The notes under the pieces: generated by a model
The model's database searches: none
Told to the model about the DNA's origin: nothing
Seen by the model: the letters and a program-made list of their open reading frames with translations, nothing else
Shown here: positions 26,934-36,548 of the stretch, in pieces
Layout of the letters: every line of letters begins with the position of its first letter
Numbering within the stretch: position 1 is the first letter of the stretch
From: Pseudomonas nabeulensis
Lineage (GTDB): Bacteria; Pseudomonadota; Gammaproteobacteria; Pseudomonadales; Pseudomonadaceae
DNA length: 64,000 nt
Direction of reading: 5' to 3'
NCBI RefSeq assembly: GCF_004682045.1
Contig: NZ_QUZT01000011.1
Coordinates: forward strand, 1-64,000
Made by a program: the position numbers and the translations under genes

Positions 26934-27044
26934 ATGTGGGAGGGGGCTTGCCCCCGATAGCGGTGTATCAGTCGATAGAGATGCTGACTGACACGCCCTC
27001 ATCGGGGGCAAGCCCCCTCCCACACAAGCCCTCTCCCACATTTT
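26934..27044. repeat. REPIN with an extra partial arm
   Basis: A complete TGTGGGAGG...CCTCCCACA pair (26934-27025), followed at once by a shortened third arm AAGCCCTCTCCCACATTTT (27026-27044). It lies in the mazG-relA gap and suggests a partial duplication or a degraded second element. Confidence 0.88.
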
Positions 27045-27051
27045 GAGCTCA

Positions 27052-29295
27052 TCAAGGGGTGCGATTACGCCGCGTCTCGATGATATTCGGCAACTGAGAA
27101 ATCCGACCCAGCAACCGCCCCAACGCGTCCAGCCCCGGAATCTCGATGGTCAGGGACATCAGCGCGGTGTTGTCCTCCTTGTTCGAGCGGGTGTTGACCG
27201 CCAGCACGTTGATCCGCTCATTGAGCAGGACTTGCGAGACGTCACGCAGCAGCCCGGAGCGGTCGTATGCACGAATGATGATGTCCACCGGATAGGTGAG
27301 CACCGGCACCGGCCCCCAACTGACCTGGATGATCCGCTCCGGCTCACGCCCGCCCAGTTGCAGCACCGAGGCGCAGTCCTGGCGGTGAATGCTCACGCCA
27401 CGGCCCTGGGTGATGTAGCCGACGATGGCGTCGCCCGGCAACGGCTGGCAGCAGCCGGCCATTTGCGTCATCAGGTTGCCCACGCCCTGGATCTGGATAT
27501 CGCCGCGCTTGCCGGGTTTGTAGCCGGTGGCTTTGCGTGGGATCAGCTCCAACTGCTCGCTGCCGCGTTCCGGCTCGACCAGTTGCTGGGCCAGGTTGAC
27601 CAGTTGCGCCAAGCGCAAATCGCCGGCACCGAGGGCGGCGAACATGTCTTCGGCAATCTTCATGTTGGCCTTTTCGGCCAGCTTGTCGAAGTCCACCTGC
27701 GGCAAGCCCAGGCGGGCCAATTCGCGTTCGAGCAGGGTCTTGCCGGCGGCGACGTTCTGGTCTCGCGCCTGCAACTTGAACCAGTGGACGATCTTCGCCC
27801 GCGCTCGCGAGGTAGTGATGTAGCCTAGGTTCGGGTTCAGCCAGTCGCGGCTCGGCGTGCCGTGCTTGCTGGTGATGATCTCGACTTGTTCACCGGTCTG
27901 TAGGCTGTAGTTCAGCGGCACGATGCGCCCGTTGATCTTGGCGCCCCGGCAGTTGTGGCCGATTTCGGTGTGTACGCGGTAGGCGAAATCCAGCGGCGTG
28001 GCGCCCTTCGGCAAGTCGATGGCGTGGCCGTCGGGGGTGAAGATATAGACCCGGTCGGGCTCGATATCAACGCGCAGCTGTTCGGCCAGGCCGCCAATGT
28101 CGCCGAGCTCTTCGTGCCATTCCAATACTTGGCGTAGCCAGGAGATTTTCTCTTCGTACTGGTTGGACCCGGCCTTGACGTCGGTGCCCTTGTAACGCCA
28201 GTGCGCACACACCCCCAGTTCCGCCTCTTCGTGCATGGCGTGGGTGCGAATCTGCACTTCCAGCACCTTGCCCTCGGGGCCGATCACTGCGGTGTGCAGC
28301 GAGCGGTAGCCGTTTTCCTTGGGGTTGGCGATGTAGTCGTCGAATTCCTTGGGAATATGGCGCCACAGGGTGTGGACGATGCCCAGCGCGGTGTAGCAGT
28401 CGCGCATTTCCGGCACCAGCACACGCACCGCGCGCACGTCGTAGATCTGGCTGAACGCCAGGCCTTTGCGCTGCATTTTGCGCCAGATGGAATAGATGTG
28501 TTTGGCGCGGCCGCTGATGTCGGCCTCGACCCCGGTGGCCTGCAACTCGGAGCGCAGCTGGTTCATCACGTCGGTGATAAAGCGCTCACGGTCGAGCCGT
28601 CGCTCGTGCAGCAACGTGGCAATCTGTTTGTATTGGTCGGGCTCAAGGTAACGGAAGGACAAGTCCTCCAGCTCCCACTTGATATGGCCGATACCCAGGC
28701 GGTGCGCCAGCGGCGCGTAGATGTCGAACACTTCACGGGCAACGCGGTTGCGCTTCTCGTCGTCGGCGGTCTTCACCGCACGGATCGCGCAGGTGCGTTC
28801 GGCCAGCTTGATCAACGCAACGCGCACGTCATCGACCATCGCCACCAACATCTTGCGCAGGTTCTCGACCTGGCCCTGGGTGCCCAGCACCATGGACTGG
28901 CGGGGGCTGAGGCTGGCACTGATGGCCGCCATGCGCAGCACGCCGTCAATCAGCTTGGCCACCACCGCGCCGAAACGCTGGCTGACCGTGGGCAACGGGA
29001 TATGCCCTTCACGCACGCCGCGATAGAGCACGGCGGCGATCAGCGAGTCCTGGTCCAGCTTGAGATCGGCCAGGATCTCGGCGATCTCAAGCCCGGTACG
29101 AAAGCTGGAAGTGCCTTCGGCCCACAGGTTCTTGGCCGCCTTGTCTTGCTGCTCAGCCTCGCGCGCGAACTCGCAGGCTGCCTTCATGGCTTCACGGTCC
29201 AGTGCCGGGTCGACACTGATGGCATGGTCCAGCCATGCCTCGAGATTGATACTGCCGTCGGTGTTGATCGGCTGGTGTGCTCTCACCTGTACCAT
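27052..29295 (-). CDS. relA: GTP pyrophosphokinase RelA
   Basis: Protein of 747 residues that makes (p)ppGpp on stalled ribosomes in response to uncharged tRNA. Order of parts: degenerate hydrolase domain (about 50-180; the metal-binding HD motif is absent, replaced by GVREGHIPLPTVSQRFG), synthetase (about 240-370, with IYDVRAVRVLV and NPKENGYRSLHTAV), TGS domain (about 405-470, VYIFTPDGHAIDLPKGATPLDF), Cys-containing zinc-finger region (MTQMAGCCQPLPGD) and C-terminal ACT domain (from about 670). Lack of the HD motif identifies RelA rather than SpoT. Confidence 0.97.
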   Translation of the reverse strand: MVQVRAHQPINTDGSINLEAWLDHAISVDPALDREAMKAACEFAREAEQQDKAAKNLWAEGTSSFRTGLEIAEILADLKLDQDSLIAAVLYRGVREGHIPLPTVSQRFGAVVAKLIDGVLRMAAISASLSPRQSMVLGTQGQVENLRKMLVAMVDDVRVALIKLAERTCAIRAVKTADDEKRNRVAREVFDIYAPLAHRLGIGHIKWELEDLSFRYLEPDQYKQIATLLHERRLDRERFITDVMNQLRSELQATGVEADISGRAKHIYSIWRKMQRKGLAFSQIYDVRAVRVLVPEMRDCYTALGIVHTLWRHIPKEFDDYIANPKENGYRSLHTAVIGPEGKVLEVQIRTHAMHEEAELGVCAHWRYKGTDVKAGSNQYEEKISWLRQVLEWHEELGDIGGLAEQLRVDIEPDRVYIFTPDGHAIDLPKGATPLDFAYRVHTEIGHNCRGAKINGRIVPLNYSLQTGEQVEIITSKHGTPSRDWLNPNLGYITTSRARAKIVHWFKLQARDQNVAAGKTLLERELARLGLPQVDFDKLAEKANMKIAEDMFAALGAGDLRLAQLVNLAQQLVEPERGSEQLELIPRKATGYKPGKRGDIQIQGVGNLMTQMAGCCQPLPGDAIVGYITQGRGVSIHRQDCASVLQLGGREPERIIQVSWGPVPVLTYPVDIIIRAYDRSGLLRDVSQVLLNERINVLAVNTRSNKEDNTALMSLTIEIPGLDALGRLLGRISQLPNIIETRRNRTP

Positions 29296-29432
29296 CTTGC
29301 TTACCTTCCCTACGACGCACCTTGAATGCGCCAGAAATCATCGCTGACCTGCTTTACCTATTAAAGCTCAAGCACACCCCGTGGCAGGTCACGGCCATGA
29401 AGTGTGCAGGCCAGTCGGATTAAACGGGCATC

Positions 29433-30785
29433 CTAGCCCGCTTCAAATAACGCCATGGCCTCGACATGCGCTGTCTGCGGAAACATGTCGAGGATCCCGG
29501 CACGTTTTAGCCGGTAGCCCTGCTTGACCAACTCAACCGTGTCCCGCGCCAGCGTCGCCGGGTTGCAGGACACATACACCAGGCGCTTGGCACCCAACTT
29601 GGCGAGCTTGCGCACAACCTCCAGGGCACCGTCACGCGGTGGGTCCAAGAGTACCGCAGAAAAGCCTTGTTTGGCCCATTCTGCGTCGGTCAAAGGCTGA
29701 GACAAATCGGCCTGAAAAAACTGCGCATTATGCAAATCGTTGCTGACGGCATTGTGCGCCGCCCGGTCCACCATGACCTGCACACCTTCCACCGCCACCA
29801 CTTCACGCACTTGGCGCGCCAGTGGCAGGGCAAAGTTGCCCAGGCCGCAAAACAGGTCCAGCACCCGTTCATCGGGTTGTGGTGCCAGCCAGTCCAGGGC
29901 CTGGGCGACCATCGCCTCGTTGACGCCAGCGTTGACTTGCACGAAGTCACCTGGGCGGTAGGCCAGCTCCAGATCCCACTGTTCCAGGCGAAAGCCCAGG
30001 ACAGAATCGGCGTCGACCGGCTCCGGTTGGCCCTCGCCATGCAGCCACAATTGGGCTTCATGGAAGGCGCAAAATTCTTTCAATACCTGCAAGTCGGCGT
30101 CGGACAATGGCGACATATGCCGCAACAGCACGGCAATGGACGTACCACTGAACAATTCCACATGCCCCAGCGCCTGCGGTTTGCTCAGGCGACGCAACAT
30201 GGTTGGCAGACGCTGCATGATCGGTTGCAAGGCCTGTACCAGCACCGGGCAATCGTCGATGGCGACGATGTCCTGGCTGGCCACGGCACGGAAACCCACC
30301 TCAAGCTGTTTCGCCTTGGCATCCCAGCGCACGGCCACGCGGGCACGGCGGCGGTAGCCGAATTCCGGACCGCTCAACGGCGCGACCCATTCCTGCGGTT
30401 CGACAGCGGCCACGCGGGACAATTGCTCGGCGAGCATGCGCTGTTTCAGGGCAAGTTGTTCGGCATGGGGCAAGTGCTGCACGCTGCAACCGCCACAGCG
30501 GCCAACATGGGCACAGGGGGCCGGACGACGCAATTCGCTGGCCTTGAACACACGCTCGGTGCGCGCCTCGACGATTTTGCCGTGGGCACCCAACACGCGT
30601 GCCTCCACCTCTTCGCCGGCCAGCGCACCGTTTACAAACCAGGTCCGGCCTTCAAAGAACACGATGCCCCGGCCATCATTGGCCAGGCGCTCGATGGTCA
30701 GGCGCTGCTTCTTGCCCACCGGAATCTGCGGGGCGCGGCTGCCGCCCGTCGGTTGGAAGCGCAGGCCTCTCTCGTGCTTGGCCAT
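29433..30785 (-). CDS. rlmD: 23S rRNA (uracil-1939-C5)-methyltransferase RlmD
   Basis: SAM-dependent methyltransferase of 450 residues. A TRAM RNA-binding domain (about 20-75) is followed by a [4Fe-4S] site ([10 protein letters not shown], with a further Cys after it), then the methyltransferase domain. There [15 protein letters not shown] is the SAM site, VLLDPPRDG the family motif, and [12 protein letters not shown] holds the catalytic Cys407. It modifies U1939 of 23S rRNA. Its start overlaps the cysM stop by one base, so the two are coupled. Confidence 0.96.
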   Translation of the reverse strand: MAKHERGLRFQPTGGSRAPQIPVGKKQRLTIERLANDGRGIVFFEGRTWFVNGALAGEEVEARVLGAHGKIVEARTERVFKASELRRPAPCAHVGRCGGCSVQHLPHAEQLALKQRMLAEQLSRVAAVEPQEWVAPLSGPEFGYRRRARVAVRWDAKAKQLEVGFRAVASQDIVAIDDCPVLVQALQPIMQRLPTMLRRLSKPQALGHVELFSGTSIAVLLRHMSPLSDADLQVLKEFCAFHEAQLWLHGEGQPEPVDADSVLGFRLEQWDLELAYRPGDFVQVNAGVNEAMVAQALDWLAPQPDERVLDLFCGLGNFALPLARQVREVVAVEGVQVMVDRAAHNAVSNDLHNAQFFQADLSQPLTDAEWAKQGFSAVLLDPPRDGALEVVRKLAKLGAKRLVYVSCNPATLARDTVELVKQGYRLKRAGILDMFPQTAHVEAMALFEAG

Positions 30786-31687
30786 CAGTTGGGTTCGTCG
30801 AAGATGCCGGTCGACAGGTAGCGGTCGCCTCGGTCACAGATGATCGCGACGATCACCGCGTTTTCCACTTCTTGGGACAAGCGCAACATACCGGCCACGG
30901 CGCCACCGGAAGACACGCCGCAGAAGATGCCTTCTTCACGCGCCAGGCGGCGGGTGGTGTCTTCGGCTTCACGCTGGGCCATGTCGATGATGCGGTCCAC
31001 GCGGGTCGCGTTATAGATCTTCGGCAAATACTCTTCGGGCCAACGGCGAATACCGGGAATGGCGGCGCCTTCCATCGGTTGCAGGCCGACGATCTGGATC
31101 GCCGGGTTCTGCTCCTTGAGGTAACGCGAGTTGCCCATGATGGTGCCGGTGGTGCCCATGGAGCTGACGAAATGGGTGATGGTGCCCTGGGTCTGGCGCC
31201 AGATTTCCGGACCGGTGGTGGTGTAGTGCGCCTCGGGGTTGTCGCCGTTGGCGAACTGGTCCAGCACCTGGCCACGGCCTTCGGCGGCCATGCGCTCGGC
31301 GAGGTCGCGGGCACCTTCCATGCCCTCTTCCTGGGTGACCAGCACCAGCTCGGCGCCATAGGCGGTCATCGCCGCCTTGCGCTCGGCGCTGCCGTTGTCG
31401 GGCATGATCAGCACCATCTTGTAACCCTTGATCGCAGCGGCCATGGCCAGTGCGATGCCGGTATTACCCGAGGTGGCTTCGATCAGGGTATCGCCAGGTT
31501 TGATCTGCCCGCGCAGCTCGGCGCGGGTGATCATCGACAGCGCCGGGCGGTCCTTGACGGAGCCGGCCGGGTTATTCCCTTCGAGCTTGAGCAGCAGGGT
31601 ATTGCTGGTTTCGCCCGCCATGCGTTGCAAGCGAACCAGGGGCGTGTTGCCGACGCAATCGGCGATTGTTGGGTACTGCAAGGTCAT
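30785..31687 (-). CDS. cysM: Cysteine synthase B
   Basis: PLP enzyme of 300 residues that makes cysteine (or S-sulfocysteine from thiosulfate) from O-acetylserine. K45 in [13 protein letters not shown] binds [15 protein letters not shown] is the substrate loop and [12 protein letters not shown] the phosphate-binding loop. The sequence [25 protein letters not shown] is the CysM-type region, distinguishing it from CysK. It is coupled to rlmD downstream. Confidence 0.96.
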   Translation of the reverse strand: MTLQYPTIADCVGNTPLVRLQRMAGETSNTLLLKLEGNNPAGSVKDRPALSMITRAELRGQIKPGDTLIEATSGNTGIALAMAAAIKGYKMVLIMPDNGSAERKAAMTAYGAELVLVTQEEGMEGARDLAERMAAEGRGQVLDQFANGDNPEAHYTTTGPEIWRQTQGTITHFVSSMGTTGTIMGNSRYLKEQNPAIQIVGLQPMEGAAIPGIRRWPEEYLPKIYNATRVDRIIDMAQREAEDTTRRLAREEGIFCGVSSGGAVAGMLRLSQEVENAVIVAIICDRGDRYLSTGIFDEPN

Positions 31688-31801
31688 GGCGTATTCGCAA
31701 TCCAGACTGCGGGGCGCACATCATACCGGGAAAGGCCGGCGGGCCATATCACGCAAAGTGTGGTGCTTATGGCTTAAAAGAATAAGGCGCACTTGAGGGC
31801 C

Positions 31802-31878
31802 CCATCGGGGGCAAGCCCCCTCCCACATTTTGATCGGTGAACACAGTTAAGTGTGGGAGGGGGCTTGCCCCCGATGGG
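31802..31878. repeat. REPIN (arms in ATCGGGG-first order)
   Basis: CCATCGGGGGCAAGCCCCCT, spacer TTTTGATCGGTGAACACAG, then the inverse arm. Its spacer is clearly related to those at 15024 and 24938. It lies between cysM and the DTW gene. Confidence 0.9.
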
Positions 31879-31896
31879 CGCGACTCGGTGAACCTG

Positions 31897-32487
31897 CTAG
31901 CCATGGTTTTTCTGAAACACATCATCTCCCATCGCTGCGATCTGGCCTTCAATCAACGCTTCAAATGGCTTGAGCAACGGCTCGAAAGAGACCGGCGCCT
32001 CCAACACCTGCAATGCTTGTGCGATGGCTTCAACCGTCGACAACGCTCCCGGCCCCGGCGCCTTGCGCAACCGATAGCGGGAAACCCCACCCTCGGCCAG
32101 GGTGACCCGAGGCAACGCCGCCAGCAACGGGTTGAGATGCAACATCTTGCGCGCCTTGCGCCAAGTGCCATCGGGCACCACCAGCAACAGCGGCTCTTCG
32201 CCAGGCGCATAGGCGTGCAACGCCTGGGCATCGTCCGCCGGAAACAACAACCGCGCCTGATAGCCCGGCACGTGCAGTAACGTCGGCAAGTCCTCAAACA
32301 CCTCGCCCACCACCAACTGCGCATTGTTCAAGCCCAACGCCGCCAGCCGTGCGGTGTTGAGCGCATGGTTGACTTCGCTGGGGTGCTGCAACAGCAACAC
32401 GCGAGTGCGGCTGTCGAGGCTGGGGATCAGCGCGCACAAACAATGGGTGAGCGGCCTGAGGCAACGAGAACATTGGGGTCTGGACAT
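31897..32487 (-). CDS. DTW-domain tRNA-uridine aminocarboxypropyltransferase
   Basis: Protein of 196 residues with the N-terminal Cys pattern CSRCLRPLTHCLC (a probable zinc site) and the family DTW motif, here as VVPDGTWRKARKM. SRYRLRKAP and GALSTVEAIA are the other conserved blocks. DTW proteins such as TapT/YfiP add the 3-amino-3-carboxypropyl group of acp3U to tRNA. It ends before the cysM REPIN and is separate from gbuR by 6 bases on the same strand. Confidence 0.9.
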   Translation of the reverse strand: MSRPQCSRCLRPLTHCLCALIPSLDSRTRVLLLQHPSEVNHALNTARLAALGLNNAQLVVGEVFEDLPTLLHVPGYQARLLFPADDAQALHAYAPGEEPLLLVVPDGTWRKARKMLHLNPLLAALPRVTLAEGGVSRYRLRKAPGPGALSTVEAIAQALQVLEAPVSFEPLLKPFEALIEGQIAAMGDDVFQKNHG

Positions 32488-32493
32488 AGGATT

Positions 32494-33387
32494 TCAGGCC
32501 TGATTGAGCTGGGTTTTCAGCAAGTCGCGAAAGGTCTGGATCAGCGGTTCGCGACTGCGGCCACGGCGCATGATCATCGAGAACGGTGCCTGGTAGCCGA
32601 AGGTGGCCGGCAGCAACACGCGCAGGTCGCCCTTGTCGGCCCAGGCTTGGGCGTAGTGTTCGGGCAAGTAGCCGATGTAGGCGCCGGACAATACAAGGAT
32701 CAGCTGCGCTTCCATACTTTCTACGGTCGCTGCGCTGTGCTTGAAACCGTGGCGCGCCAATTCCGCCTGGCTCCAGTAGCCGCGACCGACCATCCGCTGT
32801 TGCGTGATCACTTGTTCGGGAATCCGGCGCTCATTGAATAAAGGATGGCGAGTACTGCAATACAGCCAATGTTGCTCGCGGTACAGCGGCATGTAGATCA
32901 GCCCGCTCATGCGGTTGGAAAAGGCGCCGATGGCCAGGTCCAGACGGTTGTCCTGTACGCCGAGTTGCAGCTCATACGGACTCATCACAGACAAATGCAA
33001 ATGCACCGCCGGGTGCTCCAGGCTATACGCGCCGATCACTTCGGCGAACGGCAAGGCATTGTCGCTGACCGTGGAATCCAGCACGCCCAGTTTAAGCGTG
33101 CCACGCAACTCGCCTTTCAAGGCCGCCGCGTATTGCTCGAAGCCTTCCAGCTCGCCCAACAGGCGCAAGGTTTCCTGATGGAACAACTCGCCCTTGCTGG
33201 TGAGGCTGAACCCGCCCCGCCCGCGATGGCACAGCACCAGGCCCAACGCCGACTCCAGCTGGCTCATATACGTGCTGATGGCCGAGGTGGACAGGTTGAG
33301 TTCGTGCTGGGCGTTGGCGAAACCCTGGTGCCGCACGACGCTGACGAAGATGCGCAGGAGTTTCAGGTCGGGCAAGGCGTTGGCCAT
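32494..33387 (-). CDS. gbuR: LysR-family regulator of guanidinobutyrate catabolism
   Basis: LysR-type regulator of 297 residues: N-terminal helix-turn-helix (about 6-65, with HQGFANAQHELNLSTSAISTYMSQLE) and a substrate-binding domain. It is divergent from the arginase-family gene at 33548. The order gbuR-gbuA-NTF2-permease-symporter matches PA1422-PA1418 as I remember it, where GbuR activates gbuA in response to 4-guanidinobutyrate. I chose the ATG at 33387 because the longer frame has no HTH-like content. Two inverted repeats in the divergent region are likely binding sites. Confidence 0.85.
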   Translation of the reverse strand: MANALPDLKLLRIFVSVVRHQGFANAQHELNLSTSAISTYMSQLESALGLVLCHRGRGGFSLTSKGELFHQETLRLLGELEGFEQYAAALKGELRGTLKLGVLDSTVSDNALPFAEVIGAYSLEHPAVHLHLSVMSPYELQLGVQDNRLDLAIGAFSNRMSGLIYMPLYREQHWLYCSTRHPLFNERRIPEQVITQQRMVGRGYWSQAELARHGFKHSAATVESMEAQLILVLSGAYIGYLPEHYAQAWADKGDLRVLLPATFGYQAPFSMIMRRGRSREPLIQTFRDLLKTQLNQA

Positions 33388-33440
33388 CGGATCTCCAGAT
33401 ACATACAAAACCCACATTTGAACCGAGTTTACCCCAGGCA

Positions 33441-33464
33441 TTAGTTTAGAAAAATCTGAACTAA
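33441..33464. promoter_or_regulatory. Candidate GbuR operator (dyad)
   Basis: TTAGTTTAGA and TCTGAACTAA form ten-base arms around AAAA with one mismatch. It lies centrally in the gbuR-gbuA divergent region and contains a LysR-type T-N11-A spacing. Confidence 0.6.
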
Positions 33465-33476
33465 GTATTTGCCTCA

Positions 33477-33514
33477 GCCGATTCTTTCGCTTCAGCGTAT
33501 TTCGCAGAATCGGC
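33477..33514. promoter_or_regulatory. Inverted repeat in the gbuA leader
   Basis: Perfect nine-base arms GCCGATTCT and AGAATCGGC separated by 20 bases, ending 33 bases before the gbuA start. It could be a second regulator site or an mRNA stem-loop. Confidence 0.5.
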
Positions 33515-33547
33515 CCCTAACAAACAAAACAACGATGAGGCACTCCC

Positions 33548-34498
33548 GTGGACAAGATTTTCCACCAACCACTGGGCGGCAACGAAATGCCGCGCTTTGC
33601 CGGCATCGCCACCATGATGCGTCTTCCCCACCTGCAATCGGCCAAAGGCCTGGACGCCGCCTTTATCGGCGTGCCCCTGGACATCGGCACCTCGCTGCGC
33701 GCCGGCACCCGCTTCGGGCCGCGTGAAATCCGCGCCGAATCGGTGATGATCCGCCCTTACAACATGGCCACGGGCGCCGCGCCCTTCGACTCGCTGTCGG
33801 TGGCGGATATCGGGGATGTGGCGATCAACACCTTCAACCTGCTCGATGCCGTACGCATCATCGAAGAAGCCTACGACGAGATCCTCGAACACGACGTGAT
33901 CCCCATGACCCTGGGTGGCGACCACACCATCACCCTGCCGATCCTGCGGGCGATCCACAAGAAACACGGCAAGGTCGGACTGGTGCACATCGATGCCCAC
34001 GCCGATGTGAACGACCATATGTTCGGCGAGAAAATCGCCCACGGCACCACCTTCCGCCGCGCCGTGGAAGAAGGTCTGCTGGATTGTGACCGCGTGGTGC
34101 AGATCGGCCTGCGTGCCCAGGGCTACACCGCCGAAGACTTCAACTGGAGCCGCAAACAGGGCTTCCGTGTGGTCCAGGCCGAAGAATGCTGGCACCACTC
34201 CCTCGCGCCCTTGATGGCCGAAGTGCGCGAAAAAGTCGGCGGTGGCCCGGTGTACCTCAGCTTTGATATCGACGGCATCGACCCAGCCTGGGCACCGGGC
34301 ACCGGCACCCCGGAAATCGGCGGGCTCACCACCATCCAGGCCATCGAGATCATCCGTGGCTGCCAGGGCCTCGACCTGATTGGTTGTGATCTGGTAGAAG
34401 TTTCGCCGCCCTACGACACCACCGGCAACACCTCGTTGCTGGGCGCCAACCTGCTGTACGAGATGCTCTGCGTACTGCCTGGCGTGGCGCACCGCTGA
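33548..34498 (+). CDS. gbuA: Guanidinobutyrase (arginase-family ureohydrolase)
   Basis: Arginase/agmatinase-fold enzyme of 316 residues with the full dinuclear Mn site: H126 in GGDHT, D149/H151/D153 in HIDAHAD, and D240/D242 in SFDIDGIDPAWAPG. It most likely splits 4-guanidinobutyrate into 4-aminobutyrate and urea; agmatine or 3-guanidinopropionate are the alternatives for this subfamily. The divergent LysR gene and the two downstream transporters match the gbu locus of P. aeruginosa, which favours guanidinobutyrase. The stop overlaps the next start (TGATG). Confidence 0.9.
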   Translation: MDKIFHQPLGGNEMPRFAGIATMMRLPHLQSAKGLDAAFIGVPLDIGTSLRAGTRFGPREIRAESVMIRPYNMATGAAPFDSLSVADIGDVAINTFNLLDAVRIIEEAYDEILEHDVIPMTLGGDHTITLPILRAIHKKHGKVGLVHIDAHADVNDHMFGEKIAHGTTFRRAVEEGLLDCDRVVQIGLRAQGYTAEDFNWSRKQGFRVVQAEECWHHSLAPLMAEVREKVGGGPVYLSFDIDGIDPAWAPGTGTPEIGGLTTIQAIEIIRGCQGLDLIGCDLVEVSPPYDTTGNTSLLGANLLYEMLCVLPGVAHR

Positions 34499-34920
34499 TG
34501 AGCGCGCAAGCCGTGCTGCAAGCCGCCGCCGACCTGGTGGCGGCCTTCGCCCGCAATGATCGCGCCGCCTATTTCGGCGCGTTCACGGCCGACGCCAGCT
34601 TTGTGTTCTACACCCTCCCCCAGCCGCTGCTCAGTCGCGATGCCTACCAGGCGTTGTGGGACAGCTGGCGCCGGGACGAGGGGTTCGAAGTGCTCTCGTG
34701 CACATCGAGCAACGCCTTTGTCAGCCTGCAAGGCGACGTGGCGATTTTTATCCATGACGTGGCCACCGAGCTGCGCATGAACGGGGAGCAATTCTTTAGC
34801 CAGGAACGCGAGACCATTGTCTTCAAACGACAAGGCTCTGGCACACAACAAAAAGAAGGCCTGTGGCTGGCCTGTCACGAACATTTGTCCGCTATGCCGG
34901 AAGGGCTGCCGCCCCATTAG
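34498..34920 (+). CDS. NTF2-like (SnoaL-type) protein of the gbu locus
   Basis: Protein of 140 residues with the alpha+beta cone fold of NTF2-like proteins. An N-terminal helix AVLQAAADLVAAFARNDRAAYFGAF leads to beta strands containing ADASFVFYTLP and ending in GLWLACHEHLSAMP. The one-base overlap with gbuA indicates co-translation, so it probably serves the same pathway, perhaps as an accessory or ligand-binding protein. No catalytic residues can be assigned. Confidence 0.82.
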   Translation: MSAQAVLQAAADLVAAFARNDRAAYFGAFTADASFVFYTLPQPLLSRDAYQALWDSWRRDEGFEVLSCTSSNAFVSLQGDVAIFIHDVATELRMNGEQFFSQERETIVFKRQGSGTQQKEGLWLACHEHLSAMPEGLPPH

Positions 34921-34941
34921 CCAATATGATCGGAGCTGATC

Positions 34942-36528
34942 ATGAATAATAAAAACAACGAAAAAAGTATTCGCAAGATAGAAACCAACGGGGTCGAACA
35001 GATCCCGGACCACGAACGTACCGCCGGCCCCAAGGATCTGTTCCGACTGATTTTCGGCGGTGCCAATACCTTTGCCACCGCCGTGCTGGGTTCCTTTCCC
35101 GTGCTGTTCGGCTTGTCGTTCCAGGCCGGTGCCTGGGCGATTGTGCTGGGTGTGCTGGTGGGCGCGCTGATCCTGGCGCCCATGGGCCTGTTCGGGCCGA
35201 TCAATGGCACCAACAACGCCGTGTCTTCCGGTGCGCACTTTGGCGTGCACGGGCGCATTGTCGGCTCGTTTCTGTCGCTGCTGACGGCGATTGCCTTCTT
35301 CTCACTGTCGGTGTGGAGTTCAGGCGATGCGCTGGTGGGTGGTGCGAAACGTCTGGTCGGCCTGCCAGAAACCGACTTGAGCCTGGGCCTGGCCTACGGC
35401 GTGTTCGCGATTCTGGTGCTGACCGTGTGCATCTACGGCTTTCGCTTCATGCTGTGGGTCAACCGCATTGCGGTGTGGGCGGCGAGCCTGCTGTTCCTGC
35501 TGGGCATCTTTGCCTTCGCGCCGGCCTTCGACAGCCACTTTGCCGGCACCGTCGCCATGGGCCAGACCGGCTTCTGGGCCGCGTTCATCGGCGCGGCGCT
35601 GGTGGCCATGAGCAACCCGATTTCCTTCGGCGCGTTCCTCGGTGACTGGTCGCGCTACATCCCGCGTGAGACGCCAAAAGTGCGCATCATGCTGGCGGTG
35701 GTGCTGGCGCAAGTCGCGACGTTGATCCCGTTTTTGTTCGGCCTGGCCACCGCGACCATCGTCGCGATCAAGGCGCCGGACTACATTGCGGCCAACAATT
35801 ATGTCGGCGGTTTGCTGGCCGTGGCGCCGAGCTGGTTCTTCCTGCCGGTGTGCCTGATCGCGGTGATCGGCGGCATGTCCACCGGCACCACCTCGCTGTA
35901 TGGCACGGGGTTGGACATGTCCAGTGTGTTCCCGCGCCTGCTGTCGCGGGTCAAGGCCACGCTGCTGATTGGGGTGATGTCGATTGCCTTCATCTTTATC
36001 GGACGTTTCGCCGCCAACCTGGTGCAGAGCGTGTCTACCTTCGCCGTGCTGATCATCACCTGCACCACGCCGTGGATGGTGATGATGATCATCGGCCTGA
36101 TCGTGCGTCGCGGCTTCTACTGCCCGGATGACCTGCAAGTGTTCACCCGTGGGGAAACCGGTGGCCGCTACTGGTTCAGCCACGGCTGGAACTGGCGTGG
36201 GCTGGGTGCCTGGATTCCGAGTGCGTTGGTGGGGCTGTGCTTCGTCAACTTGCCGGGGCAGTTTGTCGGGCCGCTGGGCAATTTGGCCGATGGCATCGAT
36301 ATCAGCTTGCCGGTGACGTTGGGGTTGGCGTCGGTGGTGTACCTGACGTTGCTGCGGGTGTTTCCTGAGCCTGCCGAGGTGTATGGACCTGCCTTTGTGG
36401 CGAGGGAGCTTGCTCCCGCTGGGCTGCGCAGCGGCCCTAAAAAAGCCGGCTCCAGCTTCGCTGTCGAACGGGAGCAAGCTCCCTCGCCACAGCAAGCTCC
36501 CTTACAGCAAGCCTCGTCATCACAATAA
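34942..36528 (+). CDS. NCS1-family permease with REP-encoded C-terminus
   Basis: Purine/cytosine permease-like protein (NCS1), 528 residues with about twelve membrane helices between residues 45 and 480. The family segment FGGANTFATAVLGSFPVLFGLSF begins the first helix pair. In the gbu locus it may import guanidinobutyrate or a related guanidine compound. The last ~45 residues (from AFVARELAPAG) have no membrane or family character and are read through a REP-like inverted repeat at 36396-36492. They are probably an unstructured tail in the cytoplasm. Confidence 0.9.
   Translation: MNNKNNEKSIRKIETNGVEQIPDHERTAGPKDLFRLIFGGANTFATAVLGSFPVLFGLSFQAGAWAIVLGVLVGALILAPMGLFGPINGTNNAVSSGAHFGVHGRIVGSFLSLLTAIAFFSLSVWSSGDALVGGAKRLVGLPETDLSLGLAYGVFAILVLTVCIYGFRFMLWVNRIAVWAASLLFLLGIFAFAPAFDSHFAGTVAMGQTGFWAAFIGAALVAMSNPISFGAFLGDWSRYIPRETPKVRIMLAVVLAQVATLIPFLFGLATATIVAIKAPDYIAANNYVGGLLAVAPSWFFLPVCLIAVIGGMSTGTTSLYGTGLDMSSVFPRLLSRVKATLLIGVMSIAFIFIGRFAANLVQSVSTFAVLIITCTTPWMVMMIIGLIVRRGFYCPDDLQVFTRGETGGRYWFSHGWNWRGLGAWIPSALVGLCFVNLPGQFVGPLGNLADGIDISLPVTLGLASVVYLTLLRVFPEPAEVYGPAFVARELAPAGLRSGPKKAGSSFAVEREQAPSPQQAPLQQASSSQ
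36396..36492. repeat. Second-type inverted REP (GGCGAGGGAGCTTGCTCCC)
   Basis: TGTGGCGAGGGAGCTTGCTC at the left and its inverse ending at 36492, with a middle that includes GCTGCGCAGCGGCCC. It belongs to the same family as the copies at 39690 and 42642, and lies inside the 3' end of the permease gene. Confidence 0.88.
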
Positions 36529-36548
36529 AAAACCGGAGAATCGCCGTC

